Shown here one piece after another: positions 8,604-17,250 of a DNA stretch of 64,000 nt. The stretch covers positions 697,142 through 761,141 of the forward strand of contig JANQPO010000017.1 of NCBI GenBank assembly GCA_028289445.1. Direction: 5' to 3'. The DNA is from Tepidamorphaceae bacterium (GTDB taxonomy: Bacteria > Pseudomonadota > Alphaproteobacteria > Rhizobiales > JAKSCL01). The notes beneath the pieces are model-generated. The model ran no database searches, had not been told where the DNA came from, and saw nothing but the letters and a program-made list of their open reading frames with translations. Positions within the stretch are counted from its first letter, which is position 1, and every line of letters begins with the position of its first letter. The position numbers and the translations under genes were made by a program.

Positions 8604-9514
8604 CAGCGCCACTTACGCCGCCGGACGGCCATCGCCTCACGTTCACCGGCGCCGACGGCAACATAATCGTCGGCGATCGCTTCGGACCGGACGAGGGGTG
8701 GCCGGTGATCCTTGCGCATGGCGGTGGCCAGACGCGCCACGCCTGGGGTGGCACGGCCCAGGCGCTAGCGGCAGCCGGCTATCGCGCGATCTCCATTGAC
8801 CAGCGCGGCCATGGACAAAGCAGCCGATCGCCAAACGCCAGTTACCGCTATCCGGACTTCGCCGCCGACCTTCGCGCCGTGACCCAAATGATGCACCAAC
8901 AGACGGGCAGGCCGCCGGCCATTGTCGGAGCCTCGCTGGGCGGTCTGGCCGGATTCCTGGCGGTACTCGGCGACAAACCGGCGCCGGTTGGCGCGCTGGT
9001 GCTTGTCGACATTACGCCGTGGATGAACCCGGACGGGGTCGATCGCATCATGGGCTTCATGACTGCCGACCTGGAAGACGGATTTGAAAGCCTCGACACG
9101 GCGGCGAAGGCGATTGCGCGCTACCTGCCCAAGCGCAAGCGGATGCCGCGTCTGGAGGGACTGGCCAAGAACCTGGTGCGCGGCGCGGATGGTCGGTATC
9201 GCTGGCATTGGGACCCGGCCTTCGTTGCTGGGCCACGAGCGATTTCGACCGATTATGAGGCCACGACGGCTTACATCGTCGAAAATGCCGGACATGCCGC
9301 TTGCCCCGTTCATCTCATTCGCGGCCGCGACAGCGATCTGATCGACGAAGATCAGGCGCAACGTTTTGTCCAGTTGCTGAAAAATGGGTCTTACGCGGAC
9401 ATCTCGGGTGCGGGTCACATGATCGCGGGTGATCGCAACGATGTCTTCACGGACGCCGTTTTGATGTTCCTCAGCTCTGCGTTGCCGGTGTCGGCTTCCA
9501 ACCTCTCAAAGTGA
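8600..9514 (+). CDS. Alpha/beta-fold hydrolase, coupled to the preceding hydrolase
   Basis: A 304-aa alpha/beta hydrolase starting with GTG that overlaps the previous stop by 4 bp. Motifs are HGGGQTRHAWGG (oxyanion region), DQRGHGQS, nucleophile GASLGG with S112, and C-terminal GAGHM with the catalytic His. It resembles epoxide hydrolase or esterase-type members. It shares the fold with its neighbour but only limited sequence, so a recent duplication is not obvious. The reaction is unknown. Confidence 0.85.
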   Translation: MTAPLTPPDGHRLTFTGADGNIIVGDRFGPDEGWPVILAHGGGQTRHAWGGTAQALAAAGYRAISIDQRGHGQSSRSPNASYRYPDFAADLRAVTQMMHQQTGRPPAIVGASLGGLAGFLAVLGDKPAPVGALVLVDITPWMNPDGVDRIMGFMTADLEDGFESLDTAAKAIARYLPKRKRMPRLEGLAKNLVRGADGRYRWHWDPAFVAGPRAISTDYEATTAYIVENAGHAACPVHLIRGRDSDLIDEDQAQRFVQLLKNGSYADISGAGHMIAGDRNDVFTDAVLMFLSSALPVSASNLSK

Positions 9515-9575
9515 GTCCGAAAGTGGCGCCACTGCGTTGTTTGCAAGGCGGTTTTCGTTGGCGCATAGATGCGCG

Positions 9576-10370
9576 CTAGGCGCCCTCGAACTGGGGCGTT
9601 CGCTTCTCGAGGAATGCCTGCCGGCCTTCGGCGAAATCAGCGGAGCTGATACAGTCGGCGGCAAATGCGTCGAGCGCGTCTCTGTCGGTCGCGCCGAGCG
9701 GGTTAGAGAGTCCGTCGATGATGCGCTTCGCGGCTCGCAGAGACAGCGGGGCGTTTTGGGCAATTTGGCCCGCGAGCGACGTCGCGACAGAATCGATTCC
9801 TTCCGCCACCTGACTGACGATCCCAAGGCGCAGGGCTTCCGCCGCGGATATCGGGCGCGCTGTGAAGAGGATTTCCTTGGCCGTTTGCGGAGGCACGGCG
9901 CGTAGCAAATCCGCGACCCAGGCCATCGGATAGCCGATGCCGAGCCGTGCAGCGGGAATGGCGAAACGCGCATCGGGCGACGCAATCCGGATGTCGCACG
10001 CCAGCGCCAAGCCGAAGCCGCCGCCTAAGCAATAGCCGCGAACCTTCGCGATGATGGGCTTTGGGGAGTCCCGGAGCGACTGATATGCGGCTTCCGTAAT
10101 CGCATCGTAATTGGCGGCCTGTTCCGGTGTCGATCTGACGGTGCTGAATTCACTGATATCGGCGCCAGACGAAAACGGTTGGCCGATTCCCGCTTCGATG
10201 ATGATGGCGCGCACCTCAGAATCGTCGTTGAGGGTTTGGATGAGCCTTGGGAAGCGCTGCCACATGTCCAATGTGAAGGCATTTCGGTTCTCTTGGCGGT
10301 CGATGACGACCCGGCCGACCGGACCCTTGCTGACCAGACGGAGCGTCCCGCCCGCGGTTGTATCATTCAT
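9576..10370 (-). CDS. Enoyl-CoA hydratase/isomerase family protein
   Basis: A 264-aa crotonase-fold protein. It shows the two oxyanion-hole regions FSSGADISEF and GYCLGGGFGLALACDIRIA and the usual RNAFTLDMW segment. It probably hydrates or isomerises an enoyl-CoA in fatty or aromatic acid degradation. It converges on the hydrolase pair and diverges from cysE. Its upstream region carries a pair of TTACGCG-type repeats that may bind an acyl-CoA-responsive repressor; that link is inferred. Confidence 0.85.
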   Translation of the reverse strand: MNDTTAGGTLRLVSKGPVGRVVIDRQENRNAFTLDMWQRFPRLIQTLNDDSEVRAIIIEAGIGQPFSSGADISEFSTVRSTPEQAANYDAITEAAYQSLRDSPKPIIAKVRGYCLGGGFGLALACDIRIASPDARFAIPAARLGIGYPMAWVADLLRAVPPQTAKEILFTARPISAAEALRLGIVSQVAEGIDSVATSLAGQIAQNAPLSLRAAKRIIDGLSNPLGATDRDALDAFAADCISSADFAEGRQAFLEKRTPQFEGA

Positions 10371-10391
10371 GATTGATCTCTAATGCAGGTT

Positions 10392-10423
10392 TTACGCGAA
10401 TCGCTATTTTATAGTACGCGTAA
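10392..10423. promoter_or_regulatory. Paired TTACGCG/CGCGTAA sites upstream of enoyl-CoA hydratase
   Basis: TTACGCG at 10392-10398 is repeated inverted as CGCGTAA at 10417-10423. Each copy is itself near-palindromic (TTACGCGAA and TACGCGTA), with centres about 22 bp apart, two helical turns. On the minus strand the spacer reads TATAAAAT, a plausible -10 box for the hydratase gene. A repressor straddling the promoter is the simplest reading. Confidence 0.4.
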
Positions 10424-10630
10424 GTTGTAAATCGATCGTGCCACTCGCTATTGTGTCATAAGCTTTCTCGCGGGGATCGGCCAGTCTTCCACTGTTCAGC
10501 ACTGCAATTGAGGGGCCGAGTACGCGCGCGGTCATGGTGTCGCCGTCTCCCGCCGGTATTTGTGTTTTCGCGACACTGCGCTTACTTAAAGCAGACACGA
10601 CGCTCCGACTCGCGGATTGGGAGAGCATTG

Positions 10631-11458
10631 ATGAGTGCGAATTCCTTCGATACCGACAGCCGGCCGTTGGCATCTGTCGATCCGGTTTGGGAGCAAATCC
10701 GGAGCGAGGCGGCGACGATCGTCAAGGGCGAGCCGGCCCTCGGCGGCTTCATCTATGCCAATGTCTTGAACCATGACACGCTTGAAGATGTCGTCATCAA
10801 CCGCATCGCCCAGCGCCTTAACCACAGGGATGTCACGGACGAGCTGATCACCCAAACCTTTTCGGAAGCGCTGGCGGCGATGACCGAATTCGGTGCGACC
10901 GTGCGGGCGGATATCGTGGCGCACTTCGACCGCGACCCGGCTTGCAGCCGTCTGATCGAGCCTGTGCTTTATTTCAAAGGGTTTCATGCCATTCAGACCG
11001 CGCGCCTTGCGGGCTGGCTTTGGCGCAACGGTCGCAAGGACTTCGCGCTTTATCTCCAATCCCGGGCATCGACGGTTTTCGGCGTGGACATCAATCCGGG
11101 CGCCGAACTCGGCAAGGGTCTCATGTTCGATCACGCGACCGGTATTGTCATCGGCGAGACGGCGGTCGTCGGCGATGAGGTCTCAATCCTGCACAACGTG
11201 ACGCTTGGCGGAAACGGCAAGGAGCGCGGTGACCGCCATCCGAAAGTGCGCCACGGTGTTTTGATCGGCGCCGGAGCGAAAATTCTCGGCAACCTCGAAG
11301 TCGGTCACTGCTCCCGCGTTGCGGCAGGATCGGTCGTCTTGAAGGATGTGCCCCCGTGCGTCACCGTTGCCGGCGTTCCGGCAAAGGTTGTCGGCAATGC
11401 GATTTGCCCGGAGCCGGCCCGCACCATGAACCATTTAATGGGCATGACCGAAGAATAA
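10631..11458 (+). CDS. cysE: Serine O-acetyltransferase
   Basis: Acetylates L-serine with acetyl-CoA, the first step of cysteine synthesis. The 275-aa protein has an N-terminal helical domain (residues 1-150) and a C-terminal left-handed beta-helix of hexapeptide repeats with FGVDINPGAELGKGLMFDHATG and the active-site HNVTLGG. The ATG at 10631 is chosen because GGGAGAG lies just upstream and the leader in front has no family similarity. The DUF3126 gene follows 79 bp downstream, a common alphaproteobacterial arrangement. Confidence 0.95.
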   Translation: MSANSFDTDSRPLASVDPVWEQIRSEAATIVKGEPALGGFIYANVLNHDTLEDVVINRIAQRLNHRDVTDELITQTFSEALAAMTEFGATVRADIVAHFDRDPACSRLIEPVLYFKGFHAIQTARLAGWLWRNGRKDFALYLQSRASTVFGVDINPGAELGKGLMFDHATGIVIGETAVVGDEVSILHNVTLGGNGKERGDRHPKVRHGVLIGAGAKILGNLEVGHCSRVAAGSVVLKDVPPCVTVAGVPAKVVGNAICPEPARTMNHLMGMTEE

Positions 11459-11537
11459 CGGCTTGCAATCCACAGCTTGGGCGGGCATCGAACGCGAGCC
11501 ATCTCATTGGCTTAGACGCGTTTGCAAAGAGGAAGCC

Positions 11538-11747
11538 GTGACCCGCACCGAGATCGAGAAACTGGAACGCTACCTACGTAAGTTGTTCAATTCGGCCGCC
11601 ATCGAGGTTCGCCAGCGGCCGCAAAAAGACGATTCCGCAGAGGTTTATCTCGGCGAGGAGTTCATTGGTGTGCTCTTTCGCGACGACGAAGACGGCGACC
11701 TGTCGTATAATTTTCAGATGGCCATTTTGGATTTCGATTTGGAGTAG
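11538..11747 (+). CDS. DUF3126 family protein
   Basis: A 69-aa conserved protein of unknown function, starting MTRTEIEKLERYLRKLF from a GTG with AGAGGAAG just before it. It contains GEEFIGVL and ends with the acidic FQMAILDFDLE. DUF3126 proteins are typically found beside cysE in alphaproteobacteria, as here. No catalytic motif is visible. Confidence 0.85.
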   Translation: MTRTEIEKLERYLRKLFNSAAIEVRQRPQKDDSAEVYLGEEFIGVLFRDDEDGDLSYNFQMAILDFDLE

Positions 11748-11763
11748 CGTGCTGGTTCGGCGC

Positions 11764-12528
11764 TCAGCGCACCGAGATCGAACTCACCAATGCGTTGACC
11801 ATGGCATCCAGCTTGCGCCAATCGACCAGAAGTGCGGTCTCGAATTGCAGGACGGCTTCAAGGTCGTCTGAAATGCGATGAGTCGAGATGCAAGGCCGCT
11901 GAACGATCTCCGCTGCCCCGTTGACATTTTGCTCCAGGCATCTCGCGATGAATTGGTGTCCACCCTCGTGACCGATGTAGAGGGTCTCGCCGTCATAGCC
12001 GGATTTGGCCAGAAAATGGCGCATGGTCAGCCCGGCTGGCCCTATCGCGGTCACGGGGATCGACTTTGGAATGTAGACGACCGAGAGGAGGTCGACTCGA
12101 TCTGAGGGACGAGCCGGCACCTGCAGACGGATGACCACGTCATGAGGGTTCGTTCCGTCTTCGCCGTCGAGCGGACTGCTCGCGCCGATCAAGGCGAGCA
12201 GTTTGTTGTAGGGCAGCCGGATGGATGCCGATGTCGCCATCTCATCGCTCAGCGCCAAAGGGCTGGTCAGCCAATCTCCCGGAAATGACAATCGATGGTG
12301 GCCGAATGCGATATCGGCCTGCGCCGGCGGTGTCAGAGCGGCGATATCGATGAAAACCTTATCCGCGGTCCGTAGCGCGAGGTCGAAGATCGTAAAACCG
12401 GTTGCAATCATCAAGGCAAGGGCTGCGGTCGCGAAGGCCAGGCGCGACGTAAGCCGACTTTCTGATGCCGTGTTGTGGATGGCTGAGCTTCGAAGGCCAG
12501 CTCGATTGCGCGCGATAAAGGACGCCAT
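11764..12528 (-). CDS. Uncharacterised membrane-anchored protein
   Basis: A 254-aa protein with one clear membrane segment near residues 30-52 (LAFATAALALMIATGF) and a soluble remainder that probably faces the periplasm. The soluble part contains HRLSFPGDW and a hydrolase-like GHEGGHQF segment, but no family is recognised. It converges on DUF3126 with a gap of 16 bp. Codon composition matches the host, so it is probably a real, taxon-restricted gene. Confidence 0.65.
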   Translation of the reverse strand: MASFIARNRAGLRSSAIHNTASESRLTSRLAFATAALALMIATGFTIFDLALRTADKVFIDIAALTPPAQADIAFGHHRLSFPGDWLTSPLALSDEMATSASIRLPYNKLLALIGASSPLDGEDGTNPHDVVIRLQVPARPSDRVDLLSVVYIPKSIPVTAIGPAGLTMRHFLAKSGYDGETLYIGHEGGHQFIARCLEQNVNGAAEIVQRPCISTHRISDDLEAVLQFETALLVDWRKLDAMVNALVSSISVR

Positions 12529-12690
12529 GTCTCACACTCTGTGCTGGATCAAACGCCTGCAAACCTGGATCGCCCTCCCTTAAGGACGCGTTAAGCATAA
12601 ACGCGAATTTCGGGCCGCCAGCACCTCGGTGTCTTGCGTGCGTCTTAACGAACTGCAAAGGTTACCAGACCGTTAACATCGTCGTATGTG

Positions 12691-13017
12691 ATGAGTAGGC
12701 GCATGTTGCTTGAGGTGTTCATAATCGCTTATGCGATTGCGGCGGGCTATGTCGCCGCCGGGCTGATTTCGAGCTTTTACAGCTTGATGACCAATCGCCC
12801 GGCGAGCTTTCAAGTCGCCTCAAGCACCATGATCGGGCGCGCGTTCCAGGTTCCCGTTATTGTCTTCGGCGGTCCTTTCATCGTCATGCGAAACGCCTTG
12901 CGCAGCCGCGCGATTGAGAACCAATCGCTGAGCTGGCTGTGCCTCAGCTTACTGATTGTGGTGACCTGGAGTTTTATCTCCGGGCTCTTTGTCATCCATA
13001 TTGCATTGTCGCTTTAA
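12691..13017 (+). CDS. Small membrane protein, three predicted helices
   Basis: A 108-aa hydrophobic protein with helices at about 7-30, 47-65 and 80-105. It resembles short uncharacterised membrane proteins found in Hyphomicrobiales. An ATG at 12691 is chosen; a GTG directly before it and an ATG at 12703 are alternatives. The upstream gap (12529-12690) contains TTAA-rich sequence but no feature that can be named. Confidence 0.6.
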   Translation: MSRRMLLEVFIIAYAIAAGYVAAGLISSFYSLMTNRPASFQVASSTMIGRAFQVPVIVFGGPFIVMRNALRSRAIENQSLSWLCLSLLIVVTWSFISGLFVIHIALSL

Positions 13018-13097
13018 CGGCGCTGGAACATTGACCCAAATCGGGAAGCCGAAACGGTCATGCCGCTGGGGAGCGGCTCGAATGTGGGGACGGACGG

Positions 13098-13664
13098 ATG
13101 GCGCTTTATGCGCTTGACGGCGAAAAACCGGACTTAGTCGGCACTGAGCGTGCTTGGGTTGCGCCTTCGGCTGCGGTTATCGGGCGGGTGCGCCTGGAGG
13201 CCGACGCGAGCGTCTGGTTCGGGGCGGTGCTGCGCGGCGACAATGAGCTTATCCACATCGGGCAACGGTCGAACATCCAGGATCTGACCGTCATTCACAC
13301 TGACCCTGGCTTTCCCTGCGTGGTGGGCGAGGGTGTCACGGTCGGCCATCGCGCTATCCTGCACGGGTGCACGATTGGCGATAACGCGCTCATTGGAATG
13401 GGAGCCGTTGTGCTCAACGGTGCACGCATCGGCCGCAACTGCCTTGTCGGCGCACATGCGCTGATTCTGGAGAACACAGAGATACCCGACAACTCGCTCG
13501 TCATCGGAGCGCCCGGGCGCATAGCACGGACGCTGGATGGCGACGCCATTGCCGGGCTTAAGGTCTCGGCTGACCGATATGTCGCCAATGCACGGCGCTT
13601 CGCCGGGGGATTGCAGGCGGACAGTGATTCCGTTCCTGCCCTGGGGACTGGAGAAGTGCTGTGA
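13098..13664 (+). CDS. Gamma carbonic anhydrase-like protein
   Basis: A 188-aa left-handed beta-helix protein of the gamma-carbonic anhydrase / YrdA group. The three metal-ligand histidines are in place (H67, H84 and H89), with R46 and D48 in LRGDNE and Q61/D62 in NIQDLTVIH. The protein probably binds zinc or iron in the cytoplasm; catalytic activity is not certain in this family. A GGGGACGG ribosome site precedes the ATG. Two hairpins follow before the converging protease gene. Confidence 0.88.
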   Translation: MALYALDGEKPDLVGTERAWVAPSAAVIGRVRLEADASVWFGAVLRGDNELIHIGQRSNIQDLTVIHTDPGFPCVVGEGVTVGHRAILHGCTIGDNALIGMGAVVLNGARIGRNCLVGAHALILENTEIPDNSLVIGAPGRIARTLDGDAIAGLKVSADRYVANARRFAGGLQADSDSVPALGTGEVL

Positions 13665-13692
13665 CTTGCCGTCCGGCTGCGACGGCAAAAAG

Positions 13693-13725
13693 GGAGCCGG
13701 TTCCGTTTGTCGCGGAACCGGCTCC
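13693..13725 (-). terminator. Strong intrinsic terminator of the BTLCP gene
   Basis: A perfect 13-bp stem (GGAGCCGGTTCCG with its complement) with a 7-nt loop. Read on the minus strand the stem is followed by CTTTTTG, so it terminates the gene ending at 13811. It may also stop plus-strand transcripts from the carbonic anhydrase gene. Confidence 0.75.
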
Positions 13726-13729
13726 AGAC

Positions 13730-13774
13730 ATACCCGGTCACGGGGATGGGGGGAGTGGGGACTTGACCGGGTAT
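13730..13774. repeat. Second inverted repeat with G-rich loop
   Basis: Arms ATACCCGGTCA (13730-13740) and TGACCGGGTAT (13764-13774) pair perfectly over 11 bp. The 23-nt loop on the plus strand is almost all purine, with three G-runs of 4, 6 and 4. It sits next to the terminator between two converging genes. Confidence 0.6.
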
Positions 13775-13810
13775 GAATTCCGTTCCGGCTGGTCGCTGTC
13801 TCAGCCGCCG

Positions 13811-14449
13811 TTAATTGCCCAAGCCTCCGAACAGGCGCACGCGCGTCGACGCGGCGCGCTTATCGAGCGCCACCCAGCGCGCCGGGTGGCTGCGCGACTG
13901 ACGTTTGAGATAGCGGTAGGTGGTCTCTGTCCACGGCTTGATCGCACCGACCTTGTTGTCGAGGATGAAGTCGCCCCGATCGGTCGTCACCGTCAGAACC
14001 GCATGACCGGCACCCTCCTGGTCGCGTACAACCGTGATCAAAAGCGCGTCGGCCGGCCAGCCGCGCTTGATCAGCGTCAAGCGTTTCAAGAGCACGTAGT
14101 CCTCGCAGTCTCCCTGACTGGTCGGATAGGCCCAGTGCTCGCGCCGCCCGTAAAGCGCCAGATCGGTTGTCGGGCGCACCTGCGTGTTGACCGCGCGGTT
14201 GACCAGATTGAGCTCATTCCACCGCGCGCGCGTCAGCCGCAGTGTACTGCGCTCCCTATGGCGCACCGCGCACTCGTGCGGACGCTTTGTGCAGAACCGA
14301 ACATGGCCGACAGGAGGTAAAGTCCCGCCGTATTCCTTCATGTAGTGCGATCCCGCAGTAATTTTATCCGTGCTGCCAGCCAATGCCGGTGCTGTCGCTC
14401 CAGCAAATAGTATTGTTGCACCTAATACTACGAGTTTTATTTTATTCAT
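13811..14449 (-). CDS. Transglutaminase-like cysteine protease (BTLCP family)
   Basis: A 212-aa secreted or periplasmic protein with signal peptide MNKIKLVVLGATILFAGA...ALA. The catalytic triad is visible as C115 (GDCEDYVLLKR), H149 (GHAVL) and D164 (LDNKVG). This bacterial transglutaminase-like cysteine proteinase family (LapG relatives) often cleaves surface adhesins under c-di-GMP control, and a double-PilZ gene lies just upstream on the same strand. The ATG at 14449 follows AAGGGGCG and is preferred to a longer in-frame start. The 223-bp upstream gap is AT-rich, likely promoter. Confidence 0.85.
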   Translation of the reverse strand: MNKIKLVVLGATILFAGATAPALAGSTDKITAGSHYMKEYGGTLPPVGHVRFCTKRPHECAVRHRERSTLRLTRARWNELNLVNRAVNTQVRPTTDLALYGRREHWAYPTSQGDCEDYVLLKRLTLIKRGWPADALLITVVRDQEGAGHAVLTVTTDRGDFILDNKVGAIKPWTETTYRYLKRQSRSHPARWVALDKRAASTRVRLFGGLGN

Positions 14450-14672
14450 ACTCGCCCCTTCCCTGATGGAGCGAATATACAATTAATTCGTATGGTTGCC
14501 GTTCAATATTTTTGCGAATTTTGAAATATAGTTAAAGCGAATTCGCAAGGTAATTGACTCAATTTTTAGCCAAATCGACCGTGCTTCAACCCCGATCCTG
14601 CACCGGCAGCCGGGCACGGTTGGGTCGTGGGCGGGTAGTTGAGAAATGTGTCGGGTGCTAAAGGGCCCGCGC

Positions 14673-15305
14673 TTAAACGCTAAACAGGCGTTCCTTGACA
14701 GTTTCGGCGTCGTTGAACGTCACCGAGAACTCAATCGCAATGCCTTCCTCGAAATGGCGCACGACCCGGCCGCGCATCCGGCCGAGGGTGACGGGCGCTC
14801 CGATCGGTGGACGGCTTTCCACGGTCGCGGCAGCACCTGACATCGATACATCGATGATCTTGCACGTTTGGCGCCGTCCGTCGGGCAGAGTGATCTCGGA
14901 CGTGCGCTGGCCGATATCGATGCGCTCGTGGCGACGATCCTCGGGAAGGTTCAGTTCGTCACGGTTGGCAAACCAGGTGAGCTGGGCCGCCAGTTTTTCT
15001 CGTTTGCGCAGCGTCGCGTTCAGCCGAATGGCGAAACCGTCGACGAACAGGCGCGTAACGGTCCCCTCAAGTCGACCGATATGGTCGAAATAGCAGACGA
15101 TGCGCTCACCAACCTTAGCCGCAACGGGAGTAACGATGGCGACATCACCCGGCGACATATCCCGTGTCTGACACGGATATTCCTCGTAATTCGGCAACAT
15201 GAATCGGCCGAGCAAGTTTATCTTAAGCCTTTGAAAACGGCGGCGTTCAACCGGCCGCTGAGATCGGCGTCTATCAATATGCTTGGCTGTGGGTTGTGCC
15301 GACAT
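14673..15305 (-). CDS. Protein with two PilZ domains
   Basis: A 210-aa cytoplasmic protein with tandem PilZ domains, the usual c-di-GMP receptors. Domain 1 starts with RRRFQRLKINLLGRF and domain 2 with RRHERIDIGQ and continues to DVSMSGAA. The second keeps the RxxxR ... D/NxSxxG pattern; in the first the second half reads DMSPGD. The ATG at 15305 is chosen, with a TTG 42 bp upstream as an alternative. Its partner is unknown, but the adjacent LapG-like protease and PAS_5 gene suggest motility or surface control. Confidence 0.8.
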   Translation of the reverse strand: MSAQPTAKHIDRRRSQRPVERRRFQRLKINLLGRFMLPNYEEYPCQTRDMSPGDVAIVTPVAAKVGERIVCYFDHIGRLEGTVTRLFVDGFAIRLNATLRKREKLAAQLTWFANRDELNLPEDRRHERIDIGQRTSEITLPDGRRQTCKIIDVSMSGAAATVESRPPIGAPVTLGRMRGRVVRHFEEGIAIEFSVTFNDAETVKERLFSV

Positions 15306-15398
15306 ACAGTGATTGCTGCCAAAGGTTGTAGCCCAACGAGGCGGCAACGATCACAGATTGCGGTTAAAAACAGGTAACTCCGATCGATCGAAGTTTAT

Positions 15399-16061
15399 TT
15401 ATTCGCCACGCCCGCCGTCGTAGATCGCGAGGTGACGCACATGCCGGACCGGTTGGCGAACCATCGCCTCGGGTACCGGCGTATCCTGATTGACAGCCTG
15501 ACGCAGGAAATCCGGTCTTTCTTCCGGCCACACGATCCGAACGGCATCGGCCGTTTGCTGGACGATCGGGTTGACGCCAAGCCAGTAGGGTAGCTCCGCG
15601 CATGACATCGCGCCGATGAAGCGGCTGATCTTTCCGTCATGGTGCCGCAGGGGCATGATGATCATCTCAAACCGCGCAAACTGATTGCGGTCGGTCGATC
15701 CGGTGACCGTGACGATCCCGACGGCTCCGTCATGTGAGATGTTGTGCAACAGCGTCTCAAAGCCTTCGCGGTCGTGCGCCGACCACATTTTGAAGAAATT
15801 CTGCCCTTTCAGCTCGCGACGGTAGACGGCGCAGATGCGGGTTCCGGCCAGGCGGAACTGAAAGCCGCCCTTGTCTTGTGCTTCGAGAATGAACACGTCC
15901 GGCAGCAGTGTATGGATGTCGGCCGGTTCGATTTCCGAGCGCCATGGCGCGAAACGATCGCGGCGGATCCGATTCCAATAGTCATACAGATCACGCGAAG
16001 TCTTATTCCTCATCGCCGCATTCTCGTTCCCGCCGACAGTCAATTCGTTTGAGCTCTGCAT
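15399..16061 (-). CDS. PAS_5 domain protein
   Basis: A 220-aa soluble protein of the alphaproteobacterial PAS_5 family. It contains the diagnostic YDYWNRIRRDRFAPWRSEIEP start, FQFRLAGTRICAVYRRELKG in the core and a C-terminal tail lacking any output domain. It may sense a small ligand or redox state. ATG 16061 has GGGAAG upstream. It is co-directional with the PilZ gene, 93 bp away, so co-transcription is possible. Confidence 0.8.
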   Translation of the reverse strand: MQSSNELTVGGNENAAMRNKTSRDLYDYWNRIRRDRFAPWRSEIEPADIHTLLPDVFILEAQDKGGFQFRLAGTRICAVYRRELKGQNFFKMWSAHDREGFETLLHNISHDGAVGIVTVTGSTDRNQFARFEMIIMPLRHHDGKISRFIGAMSCAELPYWLGVNPIVQQTADAVRIVWPEERPDFLRQAVNQDTPVPEAMVRQPVRHVRHLAIYDGGRGE

Positions 16062-16390
16062 CACGTGTCTTCCCGACAGTCTGGATTGGTCGATGTGGAC
16101 GACGCAGCAGCGAGCGTGCCAAGTCTAAGCCGGGACGGGAGCGCCTGCAGGGAAAGGATTTGTTAAGGTTAATGCCCCGGTTTCGCGACGGGTTTGGTGG
16201 GCGAATTTGCCTGTTCTCTCGCCTAATTTCTTCGAAATTGCAGTGGCTTATAGGGAAATAGTGTGGTGGGAGCCTGCTGGCTGAGGCCATTGGGCTGCGA
16301 TCGCGGCTCTGAGGGCTTGTATTGCTACCTGTACCGAATGAAAGCGATCCTCTATGGCTGTGTCCATCAATGGGACACAAGGAGCGGCGC
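16062..16390. other. Divergent intergenic region, 329 bp
   Basis: Between the PAS_5 gene and the rhomboid gene. It should hold promoters for both. No open frame with a ribosome site, tRNA or strong inverted repeat was found. The last bases carry AAGGAG, the ribosome site for the rhomboid GTG start. Confidence 0.5.
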
Positions 16391-17146
16391 GTGACCGATC
16401 AGCGGCATCGCGAACCCATTTTCAATATGCCGCGCGTGGTCATGGCTTTTGCAGCAATCCTTATTGTTGCGCACGTCGCGCGAGCTGGGCTTCCTCGGGC
16501 CGAGGCTATCGACGTGATTGTCTATTTCGCATTCATTCCGGCGCGCTATGGCGCGGTCGGCCCCGGCGCAGAGCTGGGTCCGAAGGTGTGGTCCTTCGTG
16601 ACTTACGCCTTGTTGCACGGCAGCGTCGTTCACTTGGTGATCAATCTGCTGTGGCTGGCGGCGTTCGGCTCGCCCGTGGCTTGGCGGTTCGGGCCACTTC
16701 GCTTCGTTGTTTTTTGCGTCGTTGCGACGGTCGTTGGTGCGGCGTTCCACCTCGTCACGCATTTCGGAGAGGCGGTTCCCATGGTGGGGGCCTCGGCGGC
16801 CATCTCCGGCTTGATGGCGGGCGCGATCCGGTTTGCGTTTCGAAGCGGTGCGCCGCTCGGTGTTGGTCGGCGAACCGATGCTTCGGCCTATCGCCAACCG
16901 GCGATGGGGCTTCGGGAGTCGTTTTCCGACCCACGAACCTTGCTGTTTATTGGAGTCTGGCTCGTGATCAATCTGATCTTCGGTGTGGGAACCGTCGGGA
17001 TCGCCGGCGAAGGCGCCGGGATCGCCTGGCAGGCCCATATCGGCGGTTTTGCTGCCGGATTGCTCACATTCAGCCTGTTCGATCCTGTCGGTTCGAGGCC
17101 ATCGGCGATGCCGCCAGACCCGTTCGAGGAAGATCGCGGTATCTGA
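16391..17146 (+). CDS. Rhomboid-family intramembrane serine protease
   Basis: A 251-aa protein with about six membrane helices that cleaves transmembrane substrates within the inner membrane. The catalytic serine is S135 in VGASAAISG and the catalytic histidine H216 in WQAHIGGF; an upstream HLVINLLW carries the conserved H and N. The residue after the serine is Ala where the usual motif has Gly (GASG). A GTG start at 16391 with AAGGAG in front is chosen over the longer frame. The CBS gene follows 104 bp downstream. Confidence 0.85.
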   Translation: MTDQRHREPIFNMPRVVMAFAAILIVAHVARAGLPRAEAIDVIVYFAFIPARYGAVGPGAELGPKVWSFVTYALLHGSVVHLVINLLWLAAFGSPVAWRFGPLRFVVFCVVATVVGAAFHLVTHFGEAVPMVGASAAISGLMAGAIRFAFRSGAPLGVGRRTDASAYRQPAMGLRESFSDPRTLLFIGVWLVINLIFGVGTVGIAGEGAGIAWQAHIGGFAAGLLTFSLFDPVGSRPSAMPPDPFEEDRGI

Positions 17147-17250
17147 TCGGATCAGTCTTGTCCCAACGACACCGTTGCGTCATCATGTTCTCGTTATCGT
17201 GAACGTATGCCAACGGAACCCGCCATGCGGGTGCCGGCATGGAGGGCCGC

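Noticed and set aside
10404..10673. An 89-codon minus-strand frame in the region upstream of and overlapping the cysE start
   Set aside because: It overlaps the cysE start; no similarity is recalled, and only an inner ATG has a weak ribosome site, so it was left out.
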